64,000 nt of DNA from Posidonia oceanica (taxonomy: Eukaryota > Streptophyta > Magnoliopsida > Alismatales > Posidoniaceae). Of this stretch, positions 21,071 through 32,956 are shown in pieces. Made by a program: the position numbers and the translations under genes. Positions within the stretch are counted from its first letter, which is position 1. Every line of letters starts with the position of its first letter. The notes below the pieces were generated by a model. That model was not told the origin of the DNA and did not search any database. It saw only the letters and a program-made list of their open reading frames with translations. Where the stretch lies: the NCBI GenBank assembly GCA_037176725.1, contig JAZBRS010000035.1:50354001-50418000 (forward strand). The letters are read 5' to 3'.

Positions 21071-23500
21071 TCAAGTATTTTTGTGGGTTCGGTGTGTGAC
21101 GCCTGCTTCAGTGGCCCCTGGTCCCGCTGACTGATCTGGCTGCTCTGTCTGTTCTGACTGCTCTGTCTGTTCTGACTGCTCTGGCACTATTGTCACTGCT
21201 GGGATTGTCTGGAATACTGGGACTACACTATCTGCTACTACTGCTGTCCGTACTGTCTCATACTCTGCATTTTCAGGTGTGCTTGCGGGGAGTGCTGGAG
21301 ATGGACAACCGTTCCCTAGGCGACGAGTCTGTGTACTGTCGCCAGCTGTGCCGCTTGTGCAGGGCATGTGCTGCACGAACCACCTAGACCCATCTTCAGG
21401 CTATGAAGTGATTAATTCATTTGGTCTAGTGGATGCTGCCTCTAGTTCTTCTTCTAAGACCATGATTGGGGAATGGTCCTGCGGCAAGGAGGGATCAGTG
21501 GCCACGGCTTTCCCTTTCTTCAGTGCGTGCTGCTTGGCAATGTCTTCAGCGAACACCGCAAGTTGCTCCTGGAAGAGCAATTCCAAGTCTTCAAGCTTGT
21601 TAGCCACCAGGGCTTCTGCAGTCGCACCTTCCTCGTCCTCGGTGGGTGTGTCGACGTAATAGGCACAAGCAACCTCTTCAGAGTCCTGCCCGATGATTCC
21701 TGCGCCTACAGGGCCTGCTCTGGCTTCTAAGCATATAATTGGCCTGGGTATCTACTTTGTTACTAGCTGGTTGGCTGGCTGACCTCCTGGCGTGACTGGT
21801 TGCGGCGCTGGAGGGATCAGAGATGTAAACAGGCTGGTCAGAGATGCCACTGACAGGGGCGTTGACAGGGACAGTGCTGTGGCTGGAGGGGAGGCAAAGG
21901 TGCTCTTCTGATGGTCCAATAGCTGGACGGTTGCTCTGAGGGATGAAGCACTGGCAGCCATGTGTGATGGTGGTTGTTTCTCTATAGTAGCGGTGGGGGT
22001 CTTCTACAACATTAGATCTGCTAAAGCTGACGACGGTATGGCTGATGGTGCTGCCTGCTTTGCTTGTGGAGCTACTGATAAGGCGGTTGAGTCACGCCGT
22101 CGCCTGAATTGACTGATTGCACCCCCGAAAAAAGTAACCTCAGTACTGGTGCGGCTGCGTCCACGGGTGGACAAGCGACTGGTGCCTGCGGAGGTACTCC
22201 TGATCCTGGAGCTGCTGAAATGACTGTCATAGGCACTAGTGAAGCTGTAGAAGAAGGAACCATCATCTCTGACACAGACCTTACTGAATCTGCCACTGTA
22301 TCAGGACAAGGGAGGGCCAGGCAGACTGACTGGGAGATTGTAGGGCTGATCTGAGCTTCTTCCTTAGACTGTGCTGGGATAACCGTGCCGGGTTGCTCTT
22401 CATCAGAATAACAATCCTCTATGCAGACCCACTCCTCCGTCGGCAGTGGGGGGCTCTGGCATGGTGCCGGCTGGGCTGTAGTTGGGCTCGTGTTCGGGTC
22501 GAGAATACCTGCACTGACGAAGTTAGTGAGGTCCCGAGGGATCACGAGCTTCTGCTTTCCTGAATGCTGGCGCTCACCGTCGCGGGGTTGCCATTCATAT
22601 CCCAGGCCTTGGAACTTCTCGCGCTCCTCAGTAGTAACCGGCTCGGCGATCCCTTGCCCGTGACGCCCAAGTGGCATTCCTTTCTCATAGCCCCACCTGC
22701 GGCAAATGTTCTCGACCATCCTGGAAGGGTTGCAATGAACGGCCAGAGAGCTGACACGCTCAAGAAGAGGAATAAAGTTAACCGGCTCAAACCGGTTAAC
22801 ACAGTTTAAAGTATCCGACGTCTTAGGATCAAATTGGACAGTTGGCCGGGATACAGAAAAGACCGCCTCGACCGGTTCCTTGTCAAAGCTTTCCGCCATT
22901 ACAACGATAACATCGTCGTTGTAGTGAAACTTGATCATTCGGTGGAGGGTCGAGGGGATCACCTGATGCTTGTGCAGCCAAGGGCGCCCAAGCAGGAGAT
23001 TAAAAGAAGGCTCCAAGTCGACGACATAAAACTCAACGTCGAATTTGACCGGGCCAATGTTAAGAGGAATAACCAGGATCCCTAGAGAATCATGGTGCGT
23101 GTTGTCAAAAGAGGTCATTCCCTTCACGGCAAGCGTGATATCCTCGGCTTTGAATCTGAGCTTCAATGCTGTGCGCAGGGGACAGACGTTAAGGCCTGAC
23201 CCATTATCAACCAGCAAGAGGGGAATGCGGAACCTTTTGAACTGCACTGTGATGAACAAGGGTTGATTATGGTTAGTCCCCGCCAGGGGTAGTTCATCGC
23301 TCGAGAAAAAAATGACCTGCGGCTCCGTGATCATGCCTACCATATTCTCCAGAGTTGAAAGCTCAATGGTTTGGGACACATGGGCGGCCTGGAACACACG
23401 GAGAAAAGCCTCTCGGTGTTCGCGGGAAGAATGGATCAGGTCCCAGATGGATATGTCAGCCTTGACTTTTTCTCAACTGGGCCGTTATGTCAGCTGAAGG
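21071..23500 (-). pseudogene. B protease, G-patch and linker pseudogene
   Basis: The best-preserved stretch is a 441-codon open frame (22072-23397) that holds the protease active site VDNGSG (near 23208), LLGRPWLH (near 22985) and the G-patch (about 22720-22600, ending GLGYEW). Downstream, the low-complexity linker is shorter than in E1 and shifts frame near 22000. A further break near 23475 separates it from gag. The linker has a short repeated Glu-Gln-Ser/Thr run from a TCTGACTGCTCTG-type microrepeat at 21140-21185. Confidence 0.82.
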
Positions 23501-26336
23501 CTAGTCTTTTTTGGTGGTAGGTTCGGTAGAAGGAAGATCGGGGGATTGGCCCAGTGGAGGCTGGCTCACATGCAGGGAGGGGCTTGTCGGTGGTTGGCTT
23601 GCAGGTGGAGCAGGTTCAGGGGGGTTAGGCCTGGCTATAGGGCTACAGGTTTGGTCGCTGGGGTGGCGGGTCTGTACACCCTCCCTGACTGCGTGACATC
23701 TGCACACATCTCTGCGGCATAGTCATAATGAACGTGGTGGGTATCCCAGGTTAGGTTGATAACTAGGGGAGCATGAGCTGCAAGCTCGAGAGGGGTTGCC
23801 GAAGGGTTAGCCAATTGGCGGGTAGGTAAAGGTTGTAGCTGGGGAGGCTGTGCTAGTTCTGGCTGGGGTCTGGCCTGTAGGCAAATAGGGGGTTGAGCCT
23901 CTGGTTATATGGCGGGCCTCGCGGTAGCACGCTCTGGCTTGGCGTCCAGTCAGATCATGTGAATCTCCGACTCAGAGCTGGCAAGCGCTGCAAGATAAAG
24001 AGAAGAAGAGACAAGCACAGAAAGATCCTAAATTAGATCAGAAGGGTCCACCACAGACGTAGCGGGCCCAAAGGGGAAGAGAGAGTGCACACCTGAAGTC
24101 CCCGTGCCTCCTAGGCCAGAATGCTTAGGCAGGGGCTGGTGGACGATGCTTGGATTATGAGGAGCTACTCCTAATGCAGAGGGGGATGCTAGTGGAGCGG
24201 TGGAAGAAGATGCTGCCTCCCGAGTGTTGATACTGATGACCTTCCGGTCAATCAGGTCCTGCACGGCTCCCCGCAGAGTGAAGCAATTATTCGTCAAGTG
24301 CCCGACTACTTGATGAAAATCTTAGAAGTGATCCATCCTATACCACCTTGGAAGAGGATTCGGTGGTGGGCAGATTTCGGGGAGCGTGAGGAGTGACGCG
24401 ACCTTGGGAAGAACGGCGCTCAACGGCTCTACCAACTGAGTGTAGTTGTGTTGAGGGTGGGGCCGTCTCTACCCTTGGTTTTGTCCTTGCCGAACCGGTG
24501 GGGCTGAGTAGACCGGTCGGGCGGTGGTGGTGATTTGTGGTGTGTGAGGTGCACTAGGTGTAGGTGCATACAAAACTTGATTCGGGCTGGGCGGAGCTAC
24601 CATGTGAACAGGAGCGGTAGGAGAGTCGACGTAAGCAACTGCAGGCCGCGGGGGATCCCTCCTCCTGGGGTTGTTGTTGTTGCCGCCGCCATTGTTGTTA
24701 GTGTTGCTGCTGCTACCGCCACCGCTAGGGGATGTGGCTTGCTTTGCGAAGACGGAGAGTGCTGGAAATTGCCGCTCCGAAGAATGCTTTCCACGCGTGT
24801 GCCGACCCGAATCAGAGATGTAAAACTAGTGACAGCCTGAATGGCAAGCAGAGTGCCAGTGGATGGTTGCGCACCCCTAATGATAATCTCGATAGACTCC
24901 TCGTCAAAGGGCCTATCACGAACCTATGCAGCTAGGGCGTGCCAACGGCTGACGTACTCCCCGAATGGCTTGTTGTTCCTCTGCTTGAGAGCAACGAGGT
25001 CCTCGCACTTATAGACCAGGTCAAGATTGAAGGAATACTGTTCCAGGAACGCCCTGCCTAGGTCGTTCCAAGTCTTAATGGTGGCCATATCAAGTGACGT
25101 GAACCACTTGAGGGCCGGACAAGTCAGACTCTTTTGAAACAGGTGGATCAATAACCTGTCATCAGCCTGAAGCTGAGCCAAGTCTCCGTAATATGCCTTC
25201 AAATGGGCGATGGGGCAACCCCTACCATTTTATTTGTCAAATGCCGGGATCTTGAATTTCGGTGGGAGTACCGCCTCTTGAAAGTAGCAGAGGTCCCAGA
25301 ATTAGTAGGAGTGGAAGTCCACACCCTGCACTTGTCGAAGTGCCTTCTCTAGGACGGCGAACCTGTCGTCGTTAGATCCTGGAGTTGCTGCCAATGGAGA
25401 TGGGACAACAGGGGTAGGGACTACATATGCCGTATGGGTCGCACCGAGGTGCTCCTCCGGATCCACCATCGCGTCGCCTGGTGAAGCAACGGGATGGCCG
25501 GTGTATCCATGCAAATGTGTAGTGGGTGCTGTGGGTGGTGTGAGACATGCAGGGGGAGGGAATTGCTGATGCACTGGATGGGGATATGTAGGATGCAGTG
25601 TAGTGAATCGTGGAGATTGTGGGAGCAACAGCTGCTGTAGTGGCATGGTGCCAGACAGCGGGCCAGAGAAGTGCTGTGCTCAAACCAGCCCAAGGGGCTG
25701 GCCACCAGGTGGGGGAGGTGCATGCTGTACGGTGAATGAAGTGTGTGCAGCGAGGGGAGGCTACGCCCCCATCACCGGAGCAGTGAGCAGCTGGGGTGAT
25801 GGCTGGGGCGGCAGGGCAGTAGGGAATGCCTAGAGAGTAGGAACAGAGTGCAGAGGGAGCTCAGGTGCAGAGGGAGCCAGAGCAGGGCGGGCAGACAGAG
25901 CTAGGCCCTGAAAGATCTGGGCAAGCTCCACCAAGCACTGGTACTGCTCTTCAGGGGTCCCGTCAGTGGGAATACTGAATTGCAGTGTCGGCGAGGGACC
26001 AGATGGGGAGGACTCAAACTGTCCAGGAAGATAAGATCCTAAGGCGGAAGTTGCCGCAGTAGGGTGGGCGTCAGAAGTGACAAAACCCAGGGAAGGAGGG
26101 GGCAGAGGTGCCTCAGGAGCGCGGGCATGGGTCACCAAGACAGGATTGGTGACCGGGTCCTGAGTAGTGTGAGTCTGCCACTGCCCCACAGGATGCTGGG
26201 GTGCCCTAGGTGATAGAGGGGGAAACCCCAGAGTCACTGAAGGCACAGGAGGAATGGAAACAAGGGTCGGAGGGACCGAAACAGAACCCTCCAGAACAAC
26301 AGGAGTGAGCAAAGGCTCAAGAGTGCGCTAAGCCAT
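23501..26336 (-). pseudogene. gag: B gag pseudogene
   Basis: The ATG at 26334-26336 matches the E1 and E3 starts, but the third codon is already TAG (CAG in E1). Open pieces at 26312-25830, 25646-25302, 25202-24924, 24794-24597 and 24297-24028 match E1 gag in order. The capsid domain is in the 25202-24924 piece (LKWFTSLD, FLEQYSFN, FGEYVSRW). A frameshift lies between 24597 and 24297. The zinc-knuckle region starts the last piece, near 24330-24290. Confidence 0.82.
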
Positions 26337-27494
26337 GGCTGGCCGAGAGCAGGTAAGAACAGGGCTGCGACGAAAGGGTGAAGAAAGACGCCTAGGAGGA
26401 GCTATATTCGCAAAGATGAATAGCTCCGGGAAAGGAAGGTCGAGAACAGAAAACGCAGCAGAGGCATCAGTGAAGCGAAACACTCAAGCCCCGACAAGGG
26501 AACTTGCTCACTGATCTCTGTTGCAAACAAACAAATAGGTGTTAGAACCTGAAAGAAAAAGCAAATGTTTAGTTGGTGGTATGAATGCAATCATGCAGAT
26601 GGAATGCTATCTAGCATGCTCTCTCTCACCAATCTAGTGTGTCATAGTAGGTTGTCTACTTTGGACTCACAAGTGTGCAGGTCACCGACTCAGTCATAAA
26701 ATAAGGCTCCCGTCTAGACCCTGGCCCAGAGCTCAGGTACGACGAGTGGTGCAGTAGTGGCATTGACCCTGCCTAAGCATGGGCTGTACCCGCTAGCAAC
26801 ACCGACACGACCCCTGACAAGGGGGGACAGACCGATCGACTCGTCCTATGCCAAAGCAACTGAACAAGAGACCGGGACAGTCCTTCTCAAACTAATAGGT
26901 AGACTCAGGGATGAGAAGATGCATGTCCTATATGATGCTTTATGCAAAATGATTAAAGTTTTTTAATCTTGCGTGTTTTATTAACCCAAGGGGTGGAGGT
27001 GTGTTGAGGCCTCTAGTAGATCCTAGATGTGATTTTTACTTGTTGTTTTTACTTGCCAAGGGAAGGGGAGCAACATGTCTCTAGTTGTTCCTAATCCTAA
27101 AGCGAAAGGGGAAGAAAACACCCAATCATGGCAAGCAATCAACACACAACACTTCAAAAAGCATGGTCATGTTATGTGCTAAGTGTATGTGGACATGATA
27201 GTGGAAAGAAACACTTAGCATGTCAAAAGGCATAGTATGCATGGCATGTGCATGTGTAGTGGCATAGCATTTGTGCAAAACAAAACACTTATCACACAAA
27301 AAGCATGCATAGTGTGCCAAGCAAGTATTTAGACGCGTAATGCGGGAAAATAAAGCAGCGCAAGCAATCATGGCATAAAGCAAGTAAATAAACAAGCGAA
27401 TAGGTAAGCAAGCAAGGCATGCAAAAGCATAAGGCAAGCGAAAGTGCAAAAAGCAAGCGGCGAGAAAACCAAAAACGAAAGCCGGAGTCTAGAT
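26337..27494 (-). other. B leader between primer site and gag
   Basis: Diverged homologue of the E1 leader, including the conserved stretch at 26620-26960. No conserved ORF. Confidence 0.6.
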
Positions 27495-27511
27495 TCCCAG
27501 CGGAGTCGCCA
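27495..27511 (-). other. Primer-binding site for tRNA-Arg (B)
   Basis: The plus strand reads TCCCAGCGGAGTCGCCA, the same tRNA-Arg 3' end as in E1 with one mismatch just upstream. Five bases separate it from the likely LTR end (TGAATG at 27517). Confidence 0.8.
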
Positions 27512-28184
27512 GCCTATGAATGCGCCTTTTCTCTTTTTAGGCTCGGACCGGAGGGGGGATCCAAAAGAGAGAGGTTTTCATGAATGGAGCGACGCAGAGA
27601 GGGGAAAGATAAAGAAAAGGGAGTCGCCACCTAGTCTATTCAATCGGGAGACGAGGAAAACCGGGGAAATGCATGAAGAACATGCAAAACTACACAAGAA
27701 GATGCAGTTCATTGCAAATGCTATGCAAAGAGGATATCTCGTACCAAGGACGAGGGCAAAAGGGTCATTGTGGGCCAGAGAAAGGGTAAGGACTCCTGTT
27801 ACGCGCGGGGAAGGTGTTAGGCACCCCCGACGTGCCCGAGAAGTGGTCTTTCTAGGCTTATGCTCGCTTTCGAGGGGAAATGCATGCTTCGAATGCCTAA
27901 ATGCCATGAATGCCTAATTGGATGCTCAAATGTGTGCTCTAAGTGTTGGAAGGCGTGCAAGGAATTAAACGTGCTATCTAAGTGCTCAGCAGCGCTGTCT
28001 GTGTTCCAAACTGGGCGAACCCTGGTTCGTGAGAACTCCAGGCAGTAAGCATCACTGCCCTATATGCAAATGCAGGCGACAAAACAAAACACCGATAAAA
28101 CAAGACAATGCAAGCGGCATGCAAGAGAAAACATTGTTAAACACACGAAACAGTGCGAGAGACAAGCGAAACAAAACATCGGAA

Positions 28185-28600
28185 AAGCGACGCAATGCAG
28201 GGGTAAGACAAGCAAAGGCGAAAGCAAAACTGGGCAAAAGACAAGCGATGCAATCGTAAAAGCAAGACAGCGGAAAAGCCATGCAATGCAGGGGTACGAC
28301 AAGTAAAGATGAAAGCAAATTCGGCCAGAAAACAAGCGATGCAAACGTAAAAGCAAGATAGCGGAAAAGCCACGCAATGCAGGGGTATGACAAGCAAAGA
28401 CGAAAGCAAATTCGGGTGGAAAACAAGCAATGCAAATGTAAAAGCAAAACATCGGAAAAGGCCACGCAATGCAGGGGTATGACAAGCAAAGGGGAAAGCA
28501 AATTCGGGCGGAAAACAAGCGATGCAAACGTAAAAGCGAAACATCGGAAAAGGCCACGCAATGCAGGGGTATGACAAGCAAAGGGGAAGATTAGACGACA
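28185..28600. repeat. About 92-bp tandem repeat in B LTR
   Basis: The CACGCAATGCAGGGGTATGA-type core recurs near 28190, 28277, 28369, 28462 and 28554, a period of 92-93 bp. Each period is itself about three related 30-31-bp units. It occupies the same position in the LTR as the 89-bp array in E3 and the 30-bp units in E1 and E4. Confidence 0.85.
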
Positions 28601-29486
28601 TGAGGGCGTCAACCGGGCAGTTAGGGCTGCCAGCCTGGATGCAAAGGAGAGATAAGCGATGTGAGTATAAGAACAAACACTAGAAGAACCACACAATGCA
28701 GGTGTGAAGACCTGCAAAGGGGGAAGGAAGCAAGTGGAGGGATCACCACTATTCTATGACTGTTTCCCACTAAACCGTCCCACGATGTGTCTCGCACACT
28801 GCCCAAAGCTCGCTGCGCAATCGGATCGTGAAAAAGGGGGAAGAAGGTCGCAATCAGTAGTGAATCCGAGGGGGAACTCAACCCAAAAACACTAAGAAGA
28901 TGTGAAAGGAGGAAGCAGAGTAGATGGGCAAAGGGGGAGGCCCTAATCTATATGCACGGAAAACAAGACGCAAAAACAGTGCATGCAAATGTGATAAATG
29001 ATATGCAATGGTTCAGAAGGATTTACCTTGGAGGTCTGAAGCCTGATCTGGAAAGTGCTTGGTCTGCATTGAAGTGTGCTCCACCGGGGTTGTTCAGGTA
29101 GCTTGGTTGCAAAGATCTGGCGGTCCGATCAGAAGGTGTGCAGGCTTCAAGGCAGAAGGGTCAAGAACAGGGGAGGAGAATGGATCTAAGTGCAAAAAGG
29201 TCCTAGGGGTGTGTAGGACGGGGCCTCCCATATGCATGGGAGCTAATAGTGCTCAAAAGTGTCCTAAGATACTAGGTGCAATGATAAGGGTGCAATGCAT
29301 GCAAGAATGCAAAGAGAAGGACCTAGGTGCAAAGAGGAAAAAAGTGCGGGGTGAGGCGCAAAATCAAAACAGGGTCCTGACAACATGCATGGGTGTTGCA
29401 AACATGCACCGGGACCAACAAAATGCAAAGGGGTGGCGATCGAAACGGATTCGGCATTTAAAATGGGATGCAGCTTACAGCAAGTG

Positions 29487-31878
29487 TTGGATGCAACTAG
29501 CAGCAGCGTCCAATGTTGGACGTTGGAATAGCTCACGTCCTACACAGGCAGAAACCAAATTGCAGAAAACATGCAATGCAAACTTGGAAAACGAGGATTT
29601 GATGCAATGTAAAAAATCCAAGGCCAGATGGAACATGCTGGGAAATCAAAACACATGGCCCAGAAATCAGAAGCAAGATCAAGGTGATTCTTGAAAAAAG
29701 AAAAGAAGGAAAAAAAAGGGGCAGAGGGTGTTGGACGCTCTGATTGACAGCGTCCAATGTTGGACGCTGACATCTGGACGTCCAACAACCAAGCCATGCT
29801 TTTGAGAAAAACGAATGCATGCAGGCTATATGGATGCAATGCAGATGCAGAAATGCAGTGCAAGAGGTGCATGAGATGCAGGACTAACTTAACAGAGGAT
29901 TAGGAGGGGATTAGAGCAAAGGGGCAGGCCAGGATTAAGGGTCAGAACAAATAGGTTGTTGGACGCCAGTAGGCCTGGCGTCCAACGTTAGACGCCATAG
30001 TGGCAAACGTCTAACACAGGCCAGAAGACAGAGAGAAGGGGAAGCAAACAAAAAACAAACTAAAAGAAAAATAAAATAAAATAAAAAGGGTGGGAGCATG
30101 CATTTGGGCTACTAGATGTGCATAGGACAAACAAGCAAACAAGGGGAGCATAAAAGACGCAATCAGACCCTACCTGTAGCTCATGCCAGATCAGAGACAC
30201 AACCAGGGTGTTGGATGCGAGCTAGGCTAGCGTCCAACGTTGGATGCCAGCACTAGCAGTGTACCACGCTATGGGAGGCACAACACACAAAAAGCATGCA
30301 CAAGATAGCCAAAATAATTCAAGGAAGTTAAAGAACAGTTGCTAAAGAGGCTAAGCATGCATAAGAACATAGGAGACATGCAAAGAACCAGATCAGAAAG
30401 ACATGCAAGCTTTGAACAAAAGATGGGGAGGTCAGGACGTTGGACGCTAGAGCCAGCAGCGTCCAACGTTGGACGCTGAAGGCTCTGGCGTCCAATGACC
30501 CAAACATGCAGACTCACTTGTTCTAAAGGGGGAGCTCAGCTTAGACCCCACCTACATGCATGCAAACACTTTAAAGGCATGTAAGCAACTAACAGGAGCA
30601 TGCATAGCAATCATTTGAGCTAAGGAAAGCAAGAAAGGAAGAACATGCATGAGAGAAGAAAGCTTTAAACTTTGCAAAAGAAGTAAACAACTTAGAAAAA
30701 TCCTAGCAAACCTAAGCATGGTTGCCATAGGGGCTAGGCATCTCTAAGTAGGCATGGATCACAAAATAATACTAAAAATTTGCATGATGGAGGCATGGCA
30801 GCAAAGTAAAGCAAGCAGAGGTGTTGGACGCTAGGTGAACCAGCGTCCAACGTTGGACATGGCTCACGCTAGTGTCCAATGCAGGCAGGAGACAGATGGA
30901 TCATTAAGCATGCAAAAAGGCTTCTAATAAGCATGGGATAAACTAATAAGCATGGTATAACATCAGGGAGCACTAAAGGAAACATATGGCATATATTTAC
31001 AGAGAAGCAAGCAAAGATAAAGCATGGAAAGCATTCAAACAAGGACAAAGCTAAGTAAAGTGTTGGACGTTGCTACAGCAAGCGTCCAACGTTGGACGCA
31101 CTTGCTGGTGCGTCCAACACACTGAACTTCCTCTTGGCCTCGAATCTCGACCAAAAGAGTTCAAAAAATTGTAAAAACGCATGGGAGCGTAACACTAGAC
31201 ATGCAAGACTAAAGGGGATGAAGTGCTTACGTTTGGCGGCTCGGAATAGTGGCTCCACCTCGCTCGCTGGCGTTGCGGGTGTATCTACAGTTGCAACTTC
31301 GGCGAGGGCGTCTTAGCAGCTTGGTGCTCCAGAGGAGGTCGCGAAGGATCGAGGACGGAGAGGGGAGTGCGCTCTGTGCTCTGGAGGTGGCGAATTCTCT
31401 TTGGTCTCGGTGTGGTGAATGCTGCAACGGCATGAAGGAGGCTGTTTTGTTGGGTTCGGAGGCTTAAGTTCAATAGTGGTAGGGATTTTGGCAAGCAATG
31501 GCAGGCGGTGGCAGGCGTGGCAGGCCAAAGCAAGAGTGGGAAGTCTTCGAGGGATGTCAGGTAGTTAGTGCTGGAGGTGCGGATGGTCGCCGAAGTCGTC
31601 GGGGTGGCAGGGATAGGCTGGCAAAGTGGTGACTCCGGAGGAGAGCGGCAAATAGGCGGGAGCGCGAAATTGGCTGGTGGCAGGCTGTCACGCGGCCTTG
31701 GCGGCTAGTGGGTGGCGTGGAGTGGTGAGGGGATGGCTAGTAAGTGGTGTACGGGCGGTGGAATGGACGGGAGGTGAGCCAAGGGGCGAAGCAACCGCTG
31801 CTGCACTCGAGCCGTTGGACGCCAGACCAGAGGACGTCCAACGTTGGACGCTGCCTGTTCCAAAGTCCAACACACTCA
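29487..31878. repeat. Eight dispersed double-hairpin modules around GCGTCCAACGTTGGACGC
   Basis: The palindromic core GCGTCCAACGTTGGACGC occurs near 29510, 29750, 29980, 30230, 30460, 30842, 31081 and 31836, mostly about 225-255 bp apart. Each side of the core has a further inverted partner (TTGGACGC to the left, GCGTCCAA to the right), so each module is two back-to-back hairpins of about 30 bp. Arms co-vary in modules 3 (GTTAGACG 29987-29994 with CGTCTAAC 30008-30015) and 6 (TTGGACA 30853-30859 with TGTCCAA 30873-30879). Confidence 0.85.
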
Positions 31879-32091
31879 GGTGGCACAAGCTGCAAATGGG
31901 CTTGGGCTTTGGCCTAGATGTGTTGTAAAAGTTGCAAATAACTTGGTAAAGGCTTCTAGGACTTTGGGCAGGGTTTTGGGTTTGGTTTGGGCTAGAAGAA
32001 AAGGGTTAGAAAAGGGATGCCATTCCAGAGTCCATACGAGCCTGCAGGAGAAAACAACCAACTTCCGGGTTCTCAGAACGGGGTGTCTACA

Positions 32092-32469
32092 GTACCCCTA
32101 ACTACTCGTTTGGCAAACACGTCAATTTTGTCTCCACCCTTCGTATTTTGATGGCAAGGGCGCTTCAGTTGCCCCCTGGTATCCTTTCTGATACCAAGGG
32201 TTTTTTTTCTACTGTCCTGTGGTATCACTCCCCAGTTTTCCTTTGCGGTCGATGAGTCCGAAACTCATCCTTTCTAGTCGATAAGTCCGAAACTTGTCAC
32301 TTTTCTTTTGCTTTTCCGGTCGATGAGTCTAAAACTCATCCTTACCGGTCGATAAGTCTGAAACTTATCACTTTTCTTTTGTTTTTCCGGTTGATGAGTT
32401 CGAAACTCATCCTTTCCGGTCGATAAGTCCAAAACTTATCACTTTTCTTTTGTTTTTCCAGTCGATGAG
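32092..32469 (+). mobile_element. Fragment O: plus-strand relic of a Tat 3' repeat region
   Basis: The first 120 bp match the reverse complement of E3 40570-40710 (the region 3' of the accessory ORF). Then follow six complete repeat units in a 71-72-bp dimer, alternating a GATGAG arm and a GATAAG arm (dimer starts 32247, 32319, 32390, 32461). It is the only piece in the window whose sense direction is plus. It is flanked by the ends of B and F, so both inserted into an older opposite-strand element. Confidence 0.72.
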
Positions 32470-32956
32470 TGTAGCGGTCCCGAAATTCGAATCGTCCATG
32501 CACGATGCCAAAGCTCGCGTGCACCAATCGGAACTAGGTTCACTATATGCGGGTGTGACCTCTTCCCGGGAGCCCACGACAGGCCTTACATGCTGCCATA
32601 GCTCGCGATGCGATCGTGCCGTGAGAGGGGGGAGAAGCCGCTGCCGGTAGTGAATTCAAGGAGAAACTCGACTCGAAAATACTAGGAAAACGCGAAGATA
32701 AAAGAGATAAGACAAAAGGGAGTCGCCACCTAGTCTATTAAATCGAGAGACGAGGAAAACCGAGGAAATACATGAAAACATGCAGATAGATGTAATGTTA
32801 TGCAAAATGAATGACTCATGCCAAGGATTAAGGTAAAACGGTCATTGCGTGTCCAGAGAAAGGGTAAGGACTCCTGTTACGCATGGGGAAGGTGTTAGGC
32901 ACCCCCGACATGCCCGGAATCGGTCTTTCTTGACTATTCTCGCTCGCATTTACAGG
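32470..32956 (-). mobile_element. Fragment F: end of an LTR, interrupted by E3
   Basis: Starts with TGTAGCGG and carries the R/U5 features in order (primer-core motif 32720-32730, conserved block 32820-32950), then stops mid-LTR at 32956, where the E3 LTR begins with TGTAG. Left of it (32469) there is no primer site, so it is the outer end of a 3' LTR. The remainder should lie right of the whole E3/E4 nest. ATGAG (32465-32469) is the candidate target duplication. Confidence 0.65.

Larger units (their letters stand above)
17810..32091 (-). mobile_element. Copy B: old decayed Tat-lineage element, interrupted by E1
   Basis: Minus-strand element with integrase at its left edge, then RT, protease, gag, leader, primer site and 5' LTR (27517-32091). 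Its 3' third must lie on the other side of E1, left of the window. The coding region carries many stops and at least three frameshifts, so it is the oldest of the four large copies. Sequence right of its LTR (32092) is an unrelated-orientation relic; GTACC (32092-32096) would be its target duplication. Confidence 0.88.
27517..32091 (-). repeat. B 5' LTR (about 4.6 kb) with a divergent U3 half
   Basis: Ends GGTGTCTACA at 32091, the same terminal motif as the E3 LTR; the other end is less certain (27512-27517). The part 27517-29050 is homologous to the R/U5 side of the other LTRs, including the primer-core motif and the conserved block. From about 29050 to 32030 it resembles none of the others and instead carries the double-hairpin modules. 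It contains no coding frame that I recognise. Confidence 0.8.
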
